Part shown: positions 15,167 through 24,181 of the stretch, one piece after another
Layout: each line of letters begins with the position of its first letter
Numbering within the stretch: position 1 is the first letter of the stretch
Assembly: GCF_042432905.1 (NCBI RefSeq)
Contig: NZ_JBHLWI010000022.1
Coordinates: 59,521-123,520 of the forward strand
Length of the DNA stretch: 64,000 nucleotides
Direction of reading: 5' to 3'
From: Fontibacter flavus
GTDB taxonomy: Bacteria; Bacteroidota; Bacteroidia; Cytophagales; Cyclobacteriaceae
Position numbers and translations under genes: made by a program
Notes under the pieces: model-generated
Databases searched by the model: none
What the model saw: the letters and a program-made list of their open reading frames with translations, nothing else
What the model was told of the DNA's origin: nothing

Positions 15167-16018
15167 TTATAATTCTTGGACAAGTTCTCTGATGATCAAG
15201 CTCATCCCGGGTTCCGCCTTCGCTGCTGCAGCCAGTACTTCTTCAATCCTTACCTTTTTGATATTGCCAGGTGAACATAAATCTGTAATCGCTGATATCG
15301 CAAAAACGGGTAATTCCATATGTCTGGCAACAATCACTTCAGGAATTGTACTCATGCCAATAGCATCTCCACCAATGGTTCTCAAATATTTGTATTCGGC
15401 CTTTGTTTCAAGATTTGGTCCCTGAACAGCCGCATACACTCCCTGATGGAGCTTTACATTGTTTCTCTTTCCGATCTGAAGAGCCTTTTCAATCAGTCTT
15501 AAATCATAAGGTTCGGACATATCAGGAAATCTTACCCCAAATTGATCAAGGTTTTTGCCCCTCAGCGGATTTTCGGGAAAAAGATCAATATGGTCATTGA
15601 TGATCATCAATTCACCGATTCCAAAATCCGGATTCAGGCCACCTGCAGCATTGGACACAAAAAGATGTTGTATCCCTAGCAACTTCATCACCCTGACAGG
15701 AAAGGTAACTTCCTTCATGGAGTACCCTTCATAATAATGAAACCTACCCTGCATGGCTACAACAGACTTACCTGAAAGTTTACCAAAAATTAGTTTGCCT
15801 TTATGACTTTCGACTGTGGAAACAGGAAAAAATGGAATCTCTTCATAAGGGATTTCAAGTTCAATTTCGATATTATCGATCAACTGACCCAAACCGGTCC
15901 CAAGAATGATTCCAACTTCCAAGGATTCTGCGTATAAGCTATGTATATACTCATAGGCTAGTCGAATCTGTTCTCCGTAAGTGATATTTGCTTCTGTTCT
16001 CATATCGTAAAATTTCAA
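15167..16018 (-). CDS. Purine-nucleoside phosphorylase, tandem paralogue
   Basis: A 283-residue PNP with the same motifs as its neighbour: ILGTGLGQLIDN, VESHKGKLIFGKL, QGRFHYYEGYSM, VSNAAGGLNPDFG and GGDAIGMSTIPE. It has an extra N-terminal 15 residues or so. The N-terminal start (MKFYDMRTEAN) could be the internal Met at residue 6. The two copies are clearly homologous but diverged along their length, so the duplication is old. Different base preference is possible but not readable from sequence. Confidence 0.93.
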   Translation of the reverse strand: MKFYDMRTEANITYGEQIRLAYEYIHSLYAESLEVGIILGTGLGQLIDNIEIELEIPYEEIPFFPVSTVESHKGKLIFGKLSGKSVVAMQGRFHYYEGYSMKEVTFPVRVMKLLGIQHLFVSNAAGGLNPDFGIGELMIINDHIDLFPENPLRGKNLDQFGVRFPDMSEPYDLRLIEKALQIGKRNNVKLHQGVYAAVQGPNLETKAEYKYLRTIGGDAIGMSTIPEVIVARHMELPVFAISAITDLCSPGNIKKVRIEEVLAAAAKAEPGMSLIIRELVQEL

Positions 16019-16126
16019 CTAAGGTAAGCATTTACAGCTTTTGGGACATAATTTTTGAACAAAAGGGAAACTAATTGACTTTTACGATTGTAGTACAATG
16101 CAAATCAAAACCAGAAATCACCTTTC

Positions 16127-16651
16127 ATGATCAAGATAATCGTCGGCACCAACCGAAAAAATTCGATTTCATTTAAAATCGCGGAATTATATCAGGAAAA
16201 TTTAAACCAATTAGGAGCTGCTTCAGAAATCCTAAAGTTGGAAGAACTTCCCCATGATTTTTTATTTTCAGCTTTATATGAAAACAATGGTAAAAATCCG
16301 CTATACAACGAATTTCAACAAAAGGTAAAAGAGGGTGACAAGTTTGTTTTTATCGTACCGGAATATAATGGTTCATTTCCTGGGATTTTAAAGGCTTTTA
16401 TAGATGGCATGACCTATCCAAACAGTTTCCGTAATAAAAAATGTGCTTTGGTGGGAATTTCATCTGGAATTGGCGGGGGTGGCATCGCATTGAGCCACCT
16501 CACCGACATCTTCCATTACCTGGGGATGCATGTACTTGCCCTCAAGCCTAAACTAGCTAAGATTGAGGAAAATATGTCAGATAACCTGCTCACCAACAGG
16601 CTGTACATGGAATTACTTCACTCCCAGGCTGAAATGTTGATTAACTTTTAG
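16127..16651 (+). CDS. NAD(P)H-dependent FMN reductase family protein
   Basis: A 174-residue flavodoxin-fold protein with the FMN phosphate loop GTNRKNSISFKIA at residues 6-18 and the family segment PEYNGSFPGILKAFIDGMTYP near residue 82. Such proteins reduce FMN, azo dyes or quinones; the physiological substrate is unknown. It is divergent from the PNP pair and ends 2 bp from the ftsZ stop (convergent). Confidence 0.88.
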   Translation: MIKIIVGTNRKNSISFKIAELYQENLNQLGAASEILKLEELPHDFLFSALYENNGKNPLYNEFQQKVKEGDKFVFIVPEYNGSFPGILKAFIDGMTYPNSFRNKKCALVGISSGIGGGGIALSHLTDIFHYLGMHVLALKPKLAKIEENMSDNLLTNRLYMELLHSQAEMLINF

Positions 16652-16653
16652 GG

Positions 16654-18330
16654 TTAATCAACATTATCGTGTAAAAACCTATTGTTCTTCAAGAACTCAT
16701 TTTCATCTGTCAGGTTGAACCTGGAGATGCTACGCTCTGAGCTGTGCTGTACATCAGACAATTTAATCTGTTTCCTGATATAAGCAGGCGTCTCAAGCTT
16801 ATCCTTGAATTCCTCAGGATTCTGGTTATAGGTTTTGACATTCTTTAAACGCTCAAAACGTTCATAGGCTTTCTGAATGGCTTTCTGCCTCAGTTGCTCA
16901 TAGTAATCATTGCTGTACTGCGGAGCAGCTTCCTCTTTCTTTTCCTCAGCTTTTGGAAATTCAGGACGCTCATCTTTTTCTTCTGGCAGTTCATGGACAA
17001 TTCTTCTAGCCTCTGGCTGGGCAGGAACAAACTCAAATTCATGTTCATCTTCCGCATCTTGGTCCTCGATTTCAATTGATTTGTTTGTAATCTCGGGTTT
17101 CTTCTCTTCAAAGGATGGCCTAACTGGCTCCTGAGCAGGCTTGGGGTCATTAGCGGGTGTAAAAACCGGCTTTTGAAAAGTAAAAGTGAAAGTCTGACCT
17201 GCCTCAGTCAACGCATCTTCATCTACTTTTGAAGTCTTGCCCGATTCCAGGTCAATTACTTTTTTTATCGATTCTGCCTCTTCAGCCACAACCGTATTTT
17301 GTATAGCTGGTTTTTCAACTGCTTTTGTTGGTGCTGCAGTAGTCAACTTATCCATTTCAAATCCAGTGGCAATGACGGTTACCCTGATACCTTTACCCAA
17401 ATCTGAATCAATACCCTGACCGAAAATTACTTCTGCATCATCTCCTGCCCTTTCTTGGATATACTCAGTGATCTCACTCAGCTCGTCCATGGACAATTCA
17501 TCTTCTTCACCTGACATGATGGAAAGAAGTATTTTCTGAGCTCCGGTAATATCAACATTATTCAACAAAGGAGAAGCAATTGCCTTCTCAGCAGCTCTGA
17601 TTGCTCTTCCATCACCTTCTTCAGTTGCAGAGCCCATTACAGCAGCACCAGCATCTTTCATGACTGTTTTCACGTCCTCAAAATCAACGTTTACATCCTG
17701 GTGCACAGTGATGATTTCAGCAATTGATTTAGCCGCAGTGGTCAAGACGTTATCTGCTTTGGCAAAAGCGGAACGGATGGCAAGGTTGCCGTAGATCTCT
17801 CTTAGTTTATCATTAAGTATAACCAAAACAGTATCACAGTTTTCTCTCAGGGCTTCAATGCCCAACTGAGCTGACTGCATTTTTTTCCTTCCTTCAAAAA
17901 CAAAGGGAGCAGTAACAATACCTACTGTAAGGATATCCATATCCTTGGCTATTTTGGCAATCACAGGCGCTGCACCGGTACCGGTACCACCGCCCATGCC
18001 CGCAGTAATGAAAACCATTTTGGTGTTACCGGAAAGTAATTCTCTGATATCTTCTTTGCTTTCAATGGCTGCATTTTTACCTTTTTCAGGATTGGCACCA
18101 GCGCCTAATCCTTCTGTCAGGTTTGCACCCAACTGCAGTCTCAAAGGCACCGGACTGCTTTTCAAAGCCTGGGCATCGGTATTGACTACCACAAACTCCA
18201 CGTCTTTGATTCCTTGATTAAACATGTGGTTCACCGCATTAGAACCACCCCCTCCAACGCCTATCACTTTGATGATAGACTTTGAATTTTTTGGAAGATC
18301 AAATTTGTAATCTTTCATGTTATCTGACAT
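16654..18330 (-). CDS. ftsZ: Cell division protein FtsZ
   Basis: Tubulin-like GTPase that forms the division ring. I chose the Met at 18330 (MSDNMKDYKFDLP); the longer frame adds 20 residues not seen in the family. The GTPase core covers roughly residues 15-325, with GGGGSNAVNHM, the tubulin signature GGGTGTGAAPV near residue 110, and NVDFEDVKTVM. A Pro/Glu/Lys-rich linker follows from about 335, and the protein ends near residue 558. The total is far longer than the 380-residue E. coli protein, as is normal in Bacteroidota. It is the last gene of the dcw cluster. Confidence 0.98.
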   Translation of the reverse strand: MSDNMKDYKFDLPKNSKSIIKVIGVGGGGSNAVNHMFNQGIKDVEFVVVNTDAQALKSSPVPLRLQLGANLTEGLGAGANPEKGKNAAIESKEDIRELLSGNTKMVFITAGMGGGTGTGAAPVIAKIAKDMDILTVGIVTAPFVFEGRKKMQSAQLGIEALRENCDTVLVILNDKLREIYGNLAIRSAFAKADNVLTTAAKSIAEIITVHQDVNVDFEDVKTVMKDAGAAVMGSATEEGDGRAIRAAEKAIASPLLNNVDITGAQKILLSIMSGEEDELSMDELSEITEYIQERAGDDAEVIFGQGIDSDLGKGIRVTVIATGFEMDKLTTAAPTKAVEKPAIQNTVVAEEAESIKKVIDLESGKTSKVDEDALTEAGQTFTFTFQKPVFTPANDPKPAQEPVRPSFEEKKPEITNKSIEIEDQDAEDEHEFEFVPAQPEARRIVHELPEEKDERPEFPKAEEKKEEAAPQYSNDYYEQLRQKAIQKAYERFERLKNVKTYNQNPEEFKDKLETPAYIRKQIKLSDVQHSSERSISRFNLTDENEFLKNNRFLHDNVD

Positions 18331-18419
18331 TTTAAAATATGATGGTGAATTTTTTTTCAGAACTAAGATTAGAAGGGAAATGAAAGGCAAAGCCCTTCAC
18401 CTCCCCAGTATGATAAGCC

Positions 18420-19739
18420 CTAGTAATTGTTTTCATCATTGATATCACTTATAATGATATCTTTAAGTTTCTTTTGGATACTGCTGAAGATATTTGCTCC
18501 AAAATCAAGTTTGGCAGCCTTCTGCTCCTGCTGTCTAGGGGTATAATTGTTTTCATATCGTTTTTTGTAGGTTTCCTCTCTTTCGTCAAAAGATTTAAAC
18601 CCTGCCAATACAAGCCCTACGGATGTAGCATACATAGGACTCTTGATCTCATCTATCTTACATTTTCCAAGATGCTCGTTTGGATAACCTATTCTTGTGT
18701 CCAGGCCTGTCATGTACTCAAACAACTGAGCAACTCCGGACAGCAAGGCACCGCCCCCTGTGAGGACAATACCTCCGGCAAGTTTTTTATAGTGTCCACT
18801 TGCTACCAGTTCATTTTGCACATGCTCTATAATCTCTTCCATTCTCGCCTGAATGATAGCAGCTAGATTTTTTATGGAAATTTCTTTAGGCTGCCTGTTT
18901 CTCAAACCTGGAATGGAAACAATTTCATTTGGGTTGGCTTCTTCCGCAATGGCTTTACCAAATTTTGTCTTCAGCAATTCAGCCTGATGATGTAAGACCA
19001 TACATCCTTCTTTGATATCCGTTGTGATGATATTACCTCCCAAAGGTATTACTGCAGTATGTCTGATGATATTGTCATAGAATATCGCGATATCTGTCGT
19101 ACCTCCACCAATGTCAACTAAGCATACTCCGGCTTCTTTATCTTCCTCGCTCAGGACAGAAAGTGAACTGGCCAAAGGTTCTAAAATCAGGTCCTTAGAC
19201 ACCAGATCTGCACGCTTCACGCATCTATTGATGTTGTTGATGGCGGTAGTTTGGGCGGTGATGATATGGAAATCCGCTTCAAGCTTAGAGCCTGACATCC
19301 CTACAGGGTCTTTGATGCCATCCTCATAATCAACAGTATAATCCTGTGGCATCACGTGAATGATGGTATTGCCTGGAGGAACCACAATGTTTTCCATATC
19401 ATTGGCCAATCTTCTTACATCCTCAATCGTGATTTCATCCTGATTGGGATTTCTGATGATGGCCCCATGATGCACGGTACTCTTGATATGTTGCCCTGCA
19501 ATCCCCACGATTACATTGGCAATGTCTACCTCTGCCATGTCAGAAGCATCGCTCACCGCTTTTTGGATAGCATTCACCGTTTTGTCAATATTGGTCACTA
19601 TCCCCCGGATAACTCCGTCGGAAACAGCCTTGCCCATGCCCAATACTTCCAGTTTTCCAAATTCATTCTTGCGGCCTACTACCGCACAGATTTTGGTGGT
19701 TCCAATGTCCAGTCCTACAATAAATTTGTCGTTTTCCAT
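18420..19739 (-). CDS. ftsA: Cell division protein FtsA
   Basis: Actin-like protein that ties FtsZ to the membrane. The 439 residues show the ATP-binding signature VGLDIGTTKICAVVG (residues 8-22), CLVDIGGGTTDIAIF near residue 205 and GGIVLTGGGALLSGV near 325. The C-terminus (SIQKKLKDIIISDI) is the expected amphipathic membrane helix. It lies 89 bp before ftsZ and 11 bp after ftsQ. Confidence 0.97.
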   Translation of the reverse strand: MENDKFIVGLDIGTTKICAVVGRKNEFGKLEVLGMGKAVSDGVIRGIVTNIDKTVNAIQKAVSDASDMAEVDIANVIVGIAGQHIKSTVHHGAIIRNPNQDEITIEDVRRLANDMENIVVPPGNTIIHVMPQDYTVDYEDGIKDPVGMSGSKLEADFHIITAQTTAINNINRCVKRADLVSKDLILEPLASSLSVLSEEDKEAGVCLVDIGGGTTDIAIFYDNIIRHTAVIPLGGNIITTDIKEGCMVLHHQAELLKTKFGKAIAEEANPNEIVSIPGLRNRQPKEISIKNLAAIIQARMEEIIEHVQNELVASGHYKKLAGGIVLTGGGALLSGVAQLFEYMTGLDTRIGYPNEHLGKCKIDEIKSPMYATSVGLVLAGFKSFDEREETYKKRYENNYTPRQQEQKAAKLDFGANIFSSIQKKLKDIIISDINDENNY

Positions 19740-19750
19740 ATCATCATCAA

Positions 19751-20509
19751 TTATTCACAAACAATCTGGCCTTTATATTTTACACTTACCCTGCTATAAG
19801 TATTCCATCCTTTCGTAGGCAGAATCTGCTCATAGAAGAGGTTAATTTTGTTGAATTTCTCTTCAATTTCATTTGCATCCCCAAACTCAATGACCTGCTT
19901 CCCTACCTGTTGATGCAGCTTGATGTCACCCTTTTTTGCTATTTCCAATTCAGTGATCTGAGCTTTCCAAAAAGGGTCTTCTCCAATAAACTGAATAAGC
20001 GCCATCAGTTCAGGATATGCGGTACTTAGATCCCCAACAGACAATAATGACTCGGCATAGTTGCCATATAGGATCAATACCCGTGAAGTGTATTTTGCCG
20101 AGGTCGGCAAAATCAATCCCTCTGAAGAAATATACCCATCAGCTGCCCTTGGCCTGGTAATTCTGGCAATCGGGACATGCTGCTCAATATCCACCCTCAC
20201 ATTTCCTTTTTGGTCTCCAAAAGCCTCTGCATTTTTGACAAATGGATGGCTTTCTACTTTCTTTTCAATTGCATTCAGATTGAGCTCAGAAAGCATTACC
20301 CCGGTCTTCAGGTTCGGAAACTCAGCTTTCAAACTCTTCAGGATTTCATTTTCATCCACGAAATACACATCACTTACTGCTTTCACATGGATTTCAATAT
20401 CATTAAACCTCCTTTCAGAAGTTTTCTTTTCGATGAATCCTATGAAAACCACCAACACCAGTACGAGCACTGAGAATAAGAAGCTTTTTTTAAACCTTAC
20501 TTTCTTCAT
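19751..20509 (-). CDS. ftsQ: Cell division protein FtsQ/DivIB-like
   Basis: Single-span division protein of the FtsQBL complex. The 252 residues have a short cytoplasmic tail, one membrane segment (about residues 10-25, FLFSVLVLVLVVFIGF) and a periplasmic POTRA-like domain (VYFVDENEILKSLKAEFPNLKTG). Sequence divergence is typical, so the call leans on topology and position between murC and ftsA. It overlaps the end of murC by 20 bp. Confidence 0.88.
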   Translation of the reverse strand: MKKVRFKKSFLFSVLVLVLVVFIGFIEKKTSERRFNDIEIHVKAVSDVYFVDENEILKSLKAEFPNLKTGVMLSELNLNAIEKKVESHPFVKNAEAFGDQKGNVRVDIEQHVPIARITRPRAADGYISSEGLILPTSAKYTSRVLILYGNYAESLLSVGDLSTAYPELMALIQFIGEDPFWKAQITELEIAKKGDIKLHQQVGKQVIEFGDANEIEEKFNKINLFYEQILPTKGWNTYSRVSVKYKGQIVCE

Positions 20510-21896
20510 GCCTGAGCCAGTTTGCTATCGGTGAAACCAATCTATCTATATCTCCTGCGCCAATGGTTACCAACACTTCAATGTTGGAGGCCTTCAGATA
20601 ATCCAACAAACCTTCTTTGGTCTGAAGAGACTTCTGTGGTGCAGTAATGTCTTCCAACAACATTGAAGCTGTCACTCCCTCAATAGGAAGTTCCCTTGCT
20701 GGATAAATATCCAGCAGCACAATCTCGTCCGCCAATGAAAGGCTTTCAGAAAAGCCTTTGGCAAAATCACGAGTACGGGTAAATAAATGGGGCTGAAAAA
20801 CAGCTGTCAATTTCTTTTGCGGATACATCGCTTTTACAGAAGTCAGAAATGCCCTGATTTCTTCAGGATGATGGGCATAGTCATCAATAAAAACCCTGTC
20901 CTCTTCCTGAACCCATATTTCAAATCTCCTTTTGACACCCCTATAGGTCAATAGTCCTTTTCTGATCGCTTCTTCATCCATTCCTAAATCCAAGGCAATG
21001 GAAATGGCTGGCAAGGCATTTTCGACATTATGGAATCCCGGCATCCTCAATTCCAAGCCTTTGATCTGTTGCGAACCATTTTGATAGTCAAATCGGAAAG
21101 TTGCCGGTAAAGCCTCAATATTGACTGCATTGATCTCTCCCTCTCCAATTCCATATTGAAGAATTGTTAGATTTCTAGTCATAGAGTCCAAACCTAATTT
21201 TTTGTAAGCTTTGGTATGAATGTACAGCTTGCCATGTTCGGAAATCAATTCAACAAAAGCCCTAAAGCCTTCCATCATATGCTTATCATCACCATAGATA
21301 TCCAAATGATCCGGATCAGCACTGGTCACGACTGCCACATTTGGATGAAGGTGTAGAAAAGATCTGTCAAATTCATCTGCTTCCACTACCACTGTCACCT
21401 CTTTATTGTCTTCATCATGGAGGATCAGATTGCTTTGGTAATTCTGGGTAATGCCACCCAAAAATGCCGCAATGTTTTTACCTCCTGATTTCAGTAAATG
21501 GGCAATCATGGAAGAAGTTGTAGTTTTCCCATGAGTTCCAGCCACAGCAATCGTGGGCATATCAGAAGTGATCATTCCAAGGACCGCTGCCCTTTTCATC
21601 AAGTCAAAACCTTGATCCCTGAAATAATTCAGCTGAACAGAATCCTTTGGCATAGCCGGAGTCCAAACGATCAAGGTATTGTCCTTATCAGCCTTAACAT
21701 CCGTAGGAATTGTAGCCATAGTATCCTCGTAGGTGATTTTCATTCCTTCAGACTCCAAAGAAGCCGTCAAAGGAGAAGGGGTACGGTCATAACCTGATAC
21801 TTTGACACCGATGTGGTTAAACCATCTTGCCAAAGCACTCATACCGATACCTCCGATACCTAGAAAGTGGACATTATGTAATTTTTTCAGATTCAT
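20490..21896 (-). CDS. murC: UDP-N-acetylmuramate-L-alanine ligase
   Basis: Adds L-alanine to UDP-MurNAc. The 468-residue protein begins with the GIGGIGMSALARWFNHIG nucleotide loop. The ATP site is GTHGKTTTSSMIAHL near residue 120, followed by EADEFDRSFLHLHPNVAVVTSADPDHLD and DDYAHHPEEI. It overlaps murG by 4 bp (ATGA), showing translational coupling. Confidence 0.98.
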   Translation of the reverse strand: MNLKKLHNVHFLGIGGIGMSALARWFNHIGVKVSGYDRTPSPLTASLESEGMKITYEDTMATIPTDVKADKDNTLIVWTPAMPKDSVQLNYFRDQGFDLMKRAAVLGMITSDMPTIAVAGTHGKTTTSSMIAHLLKSGGKNIAAFLGGITQNYQSNLILHDEDNKEVTVVVEADEFDRSFLHLHPNVAVVTSADPDHLDIYGDDKHMMEGFRAFVELISEHGKLYIHTKAYKKLGLDSMTRNLTILQYGIGEGEINAVNIEALPATFRFDYQNGSQQIKGLELRMPGFHNVENALPAISIALDLGMDEEAIRKGLLTYRGVKRRFEIWVQEEDRVFIDDYAHHPEEIRAFLTSVKAMYPQKKLTAVFQPHLFTRTRDFAKGFSESLSLADEIVLLDIYPARELPIEGVTASMLLEDITAPQKSLQTKEGLLDYLKASNIEVLVTIGAGDIDRLVSPIANWLRHEESKV

Positions 21897-23005
21897 CCGA
21901 TGATACTTTCCAATGCTTCTACAATCTCTTTGGCCGCCTCAGGCTTAGCCAACTTTTTGATATTTTCACTCATTTGACTTGCTTTTACCTGATCAGCAAG
22001 CAGGTCATCTATTGTTGATTTCAGTTTACCGACCGCTTCTGCATCTTTCAGTACCAAAGCAGCGCCTGCCTCTACATAAGCCATCGCATTTTTGGTCTGA
22101 TGATCCTCCGCCACATTTGGGGAAGGGATAAAGACCACAGGTCTTCCTACCAAACTTAGCTCAGACACTGATAAAGCTCCTGCTCTGGAAACCACCATAT
22201 CGGCGGCAGCATAAGCGAGATCCATTTCTTTGATGAATTCCAATACATGGATATGCCTCAACCCTGATGATGCCACTTTGCTTTGCATATCATTGAAGTA
22301 AAACTTCCCTGATTGCCAGAGTACCTGATACCCACCCTGCTCCAAAGCCTCCATATCAGCCAATACCGCCTGATTGATCGTCCTGGCACCGAGACTTCCT
22401 CCCAGAACCAAAACCACCTTTCTTCCATGGTCCAAATTGAAATGTGCAAATGCCTTTTCTTTTTTTCCTTCCAAGAAAAGAATGTCTTTTCTCACGGGAT
22501 TTCCGGTATATTGAATTTTATCCGCGGGGAAAAACTTTTCCATATGCGGATATGCAACACAAATTTTAGCAGCTCTTTTGGCCAATAGTTTATTGGTTAA
22601 GCCTGCATAGGAATTCTGTTCCTGAATCAGACTTGGAATTCCATTTCTCTGTGCCATGAACAGCAATGGACCACTGGCATAGCCACCTACACCCACCACT
22701 GCATCAGGTTTGAATTCTTTCAATAGTGTCTTGGATCTGTTCAAACTCTTCATCAGCTTGAAAAGAAAACTCAAGTTTGAAAGACTTAAATTTCTTTGAA
22801 GTCCTGCAACAGGTAATCCTTCTATCCGATAACCTGCCTCAGGCACTTTCTGCATTTCCATTTTGCCTTCTGCTCCAACAAATAGAATCTCTGTAGCAGG
22901 ATGCTTTTCTTTCCAGGCATTTGCAATAGCAATTGCAGGATAGATATGGCCTCCTGTTCCACCTCCACTGATCATGATCCTATATGTTTTATTATCTTTC
23001 ATCAA
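21893..23005 (-). CDS. murG: UDP-GlcNAc:undecaprenyl-pyrophosphoryl-MurNAc-pentapeptide transferase
   Basis: Makes lipid II by adding GlcNAc to lipid I at the inner face of the membrane. The 370-residue GT-B protein has the N-terminal loop ISGGGTGGHIYPAIAIA, GVGGYASGPLLFMA near residue 103, LVLGGSLGARTIN, and the donor-binding MVVSRAGALSVSELSLVGRP. It lies 3 bp after ftsW. Confidence 0.98.
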   Translation of the reverse strand: MMKDNKTYRIMISGGGTGGHIYPAIAIANAWKEKHPATEILFVGAEGKMEMQKVPEAGYRIEGLPVAGLQRNLSLSNLSFLFKLMKSLNRSKTLLKEFKPDAVVGVGGYASGPLLFMAQRNGIPSLIQEQNSYAGLTNKLLAKRAAKICVAYPHMEKFFPADKIQYTGNPVRKDILFLEGKKEKAFAHFNLDHGRKVVLVLGGSLGARTINQAVLADMEALEQGGYQVLWQSGKFYFNDMQSKVASSGLRHIHVLEFIKEMDLAYAAADMVVSRAGALSVSELSLVGRPVVFIPSPNVAEDHQTKNAMAYVEAGAALVLKDAEAVGKLKSTIDDLLADQVKASQMSENIKKLAKPEAAKEIVEALESIIG

Positions 23006-23008
23006 TGT

Positions 23009-24181
23009 TTATGCAGTTTGAAATACTTTTCTAGGCTTATTTTCATCACCAGAACTTTCAATTGAATCAGCATGATCTCCCCTGCTGACACTTAGTATGA
23101 TCCCAACAGAAAAACCAGTAAAGATCAACGATGTCCCCCCCATACTCAGCAGTGGCAATGGAAGCCCTGTAATCGGACCAAGTCCAACCGCAACGGCCAT
23201 ATTGACCATCGCCTGCAGCACCAGCGCAAAACTCAACCCTGCAGAAAGCAGTCCTCCAAAAGGCTTGGTGGAATTGGCCACAATCCTCATTCCTCTAAAG
23301 AGCAATGCCAGATATAAGAACAGCACTGTTGTTCCTCCTACCAGGCCATACTCCTCAATGATGATCGCATAAATAAAATCTGAGTATGGGTGAGGCAGGG
23401 TATTCCTTTGTTCTGATTTACCTGGCCCTTTACCTGTCAATCCTCCGGTAGATATTGCAATAAATGACTGCTCAGCCTGGAATGGGATTTCATCATCCGA
23501 TGCAAATTTTTCAATTCTTGAAAAGAATGTCCCACCTCTTTGTCCAAGAAATACAGAGGCTGATAAAAACACGCCGCCAACCAGAATCACCGTCAAGATG
23601 AATTTAGCAGGCACTCGGCCGATGAACATCAATAAAAGACAGGTAGCGAAGAGCAAAAGCGCTGTGGACATATTGGCGAATCCTATCAGCATAGTTACCA
23701 AGCCAATGACCAGAATCATAGGAAGGAATGCTTTTTTAAAATCATCTATATTCTTCTGTCTTTTGGCCAACAAACTTGCCAATGTGGCAATCAGGGCCAG
23801 TTTGGCAATATCTGAAGGCTGGAAGGCTTTGTTGATGCCAGGTATGACCAGCCACCTGTTGGCTTCGTTGACTGAAGAACCGAAAGCATAGGTGATCAAT
23901 AGTAATGGCACAGAAACAAATAGCAGGAACCTTCCGATCAATCCATAGTATTTATAAGGTATCTTGTGGGCTACCCACATCACGATAAGCCCCATAAATA
24001 CCATCATCGAATGGTCTATCAGGTACTTCTCAGTATTCCCTCCTGTTTTTTTGTAAGCCAAAGACCCTGTGGCAGAATAGACTACGAGTATACTGATAAT
24101 GGCGAGCAAGATCACGATGCCCCAAATGATTGGGTCTCCTTTCAAATTCCTGTCTATCCAGCTTTTGAATGATGCCATCAT
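23009..24181 (-). CDS. ftsW: Lipid II polymerase FtsW (SEDS family)
   Basis: SEDS-family septal peptidoglycan glycosyltransferase acting with FtsI. The 390 residues contain about ten membrane segments and the family motifs NEANRWLVIPGINKAFQPSDIAKLA, FSRIEKFASDDEIPFQAEQS and the conserved end GPITGLPLPLLSMGGTSLIFTGFSVG. It overlaps murD by 4 bp. Placement inside the dcw cluster favours FtsW over RodA. Confidence 0.96.
   Translation of the reverse strand: MMASFKSWIDRNLKGDPIIWGIVILLAIISILVVYSATGSLAYKKTGGNTEKYLIDHSMMVFMGLIVMWVAHKIPYKYYGLIGRFLLFVSVPLLLITYAFGSSVNEANRWLVIPGINKAFQPSDIAKLALIATLASLLAKRQKNIDDFKKAFLPMILVIGLVTMLIGFANMSTALLLFATCLLLMFIGRVPAKFILTVILVGGVFLSASVFLGQRGGTFFSRIEKFASDDEIPFQAEQSFIAISTGGLTGKGPGKSEQRNTLPHPYSDFIYAIIIEEYGLVGGTTVLFLYLALLFRGMRIVANSTKPFGGLLSAGLSFALVLQAMVNMAVAVGLGPITGLPLPLLSMGGTSLIFTGFSVGIILSVSRGDHADSIESSGDENKPRKVFQTA

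Noticed and set aside
18331..18390. N-terminal extension of FtsZ by 20 residues
   Set aside because: Hydrophobic sequence unlike any FtsZ start; the Met at 18330 begins the conserved N-terminus.
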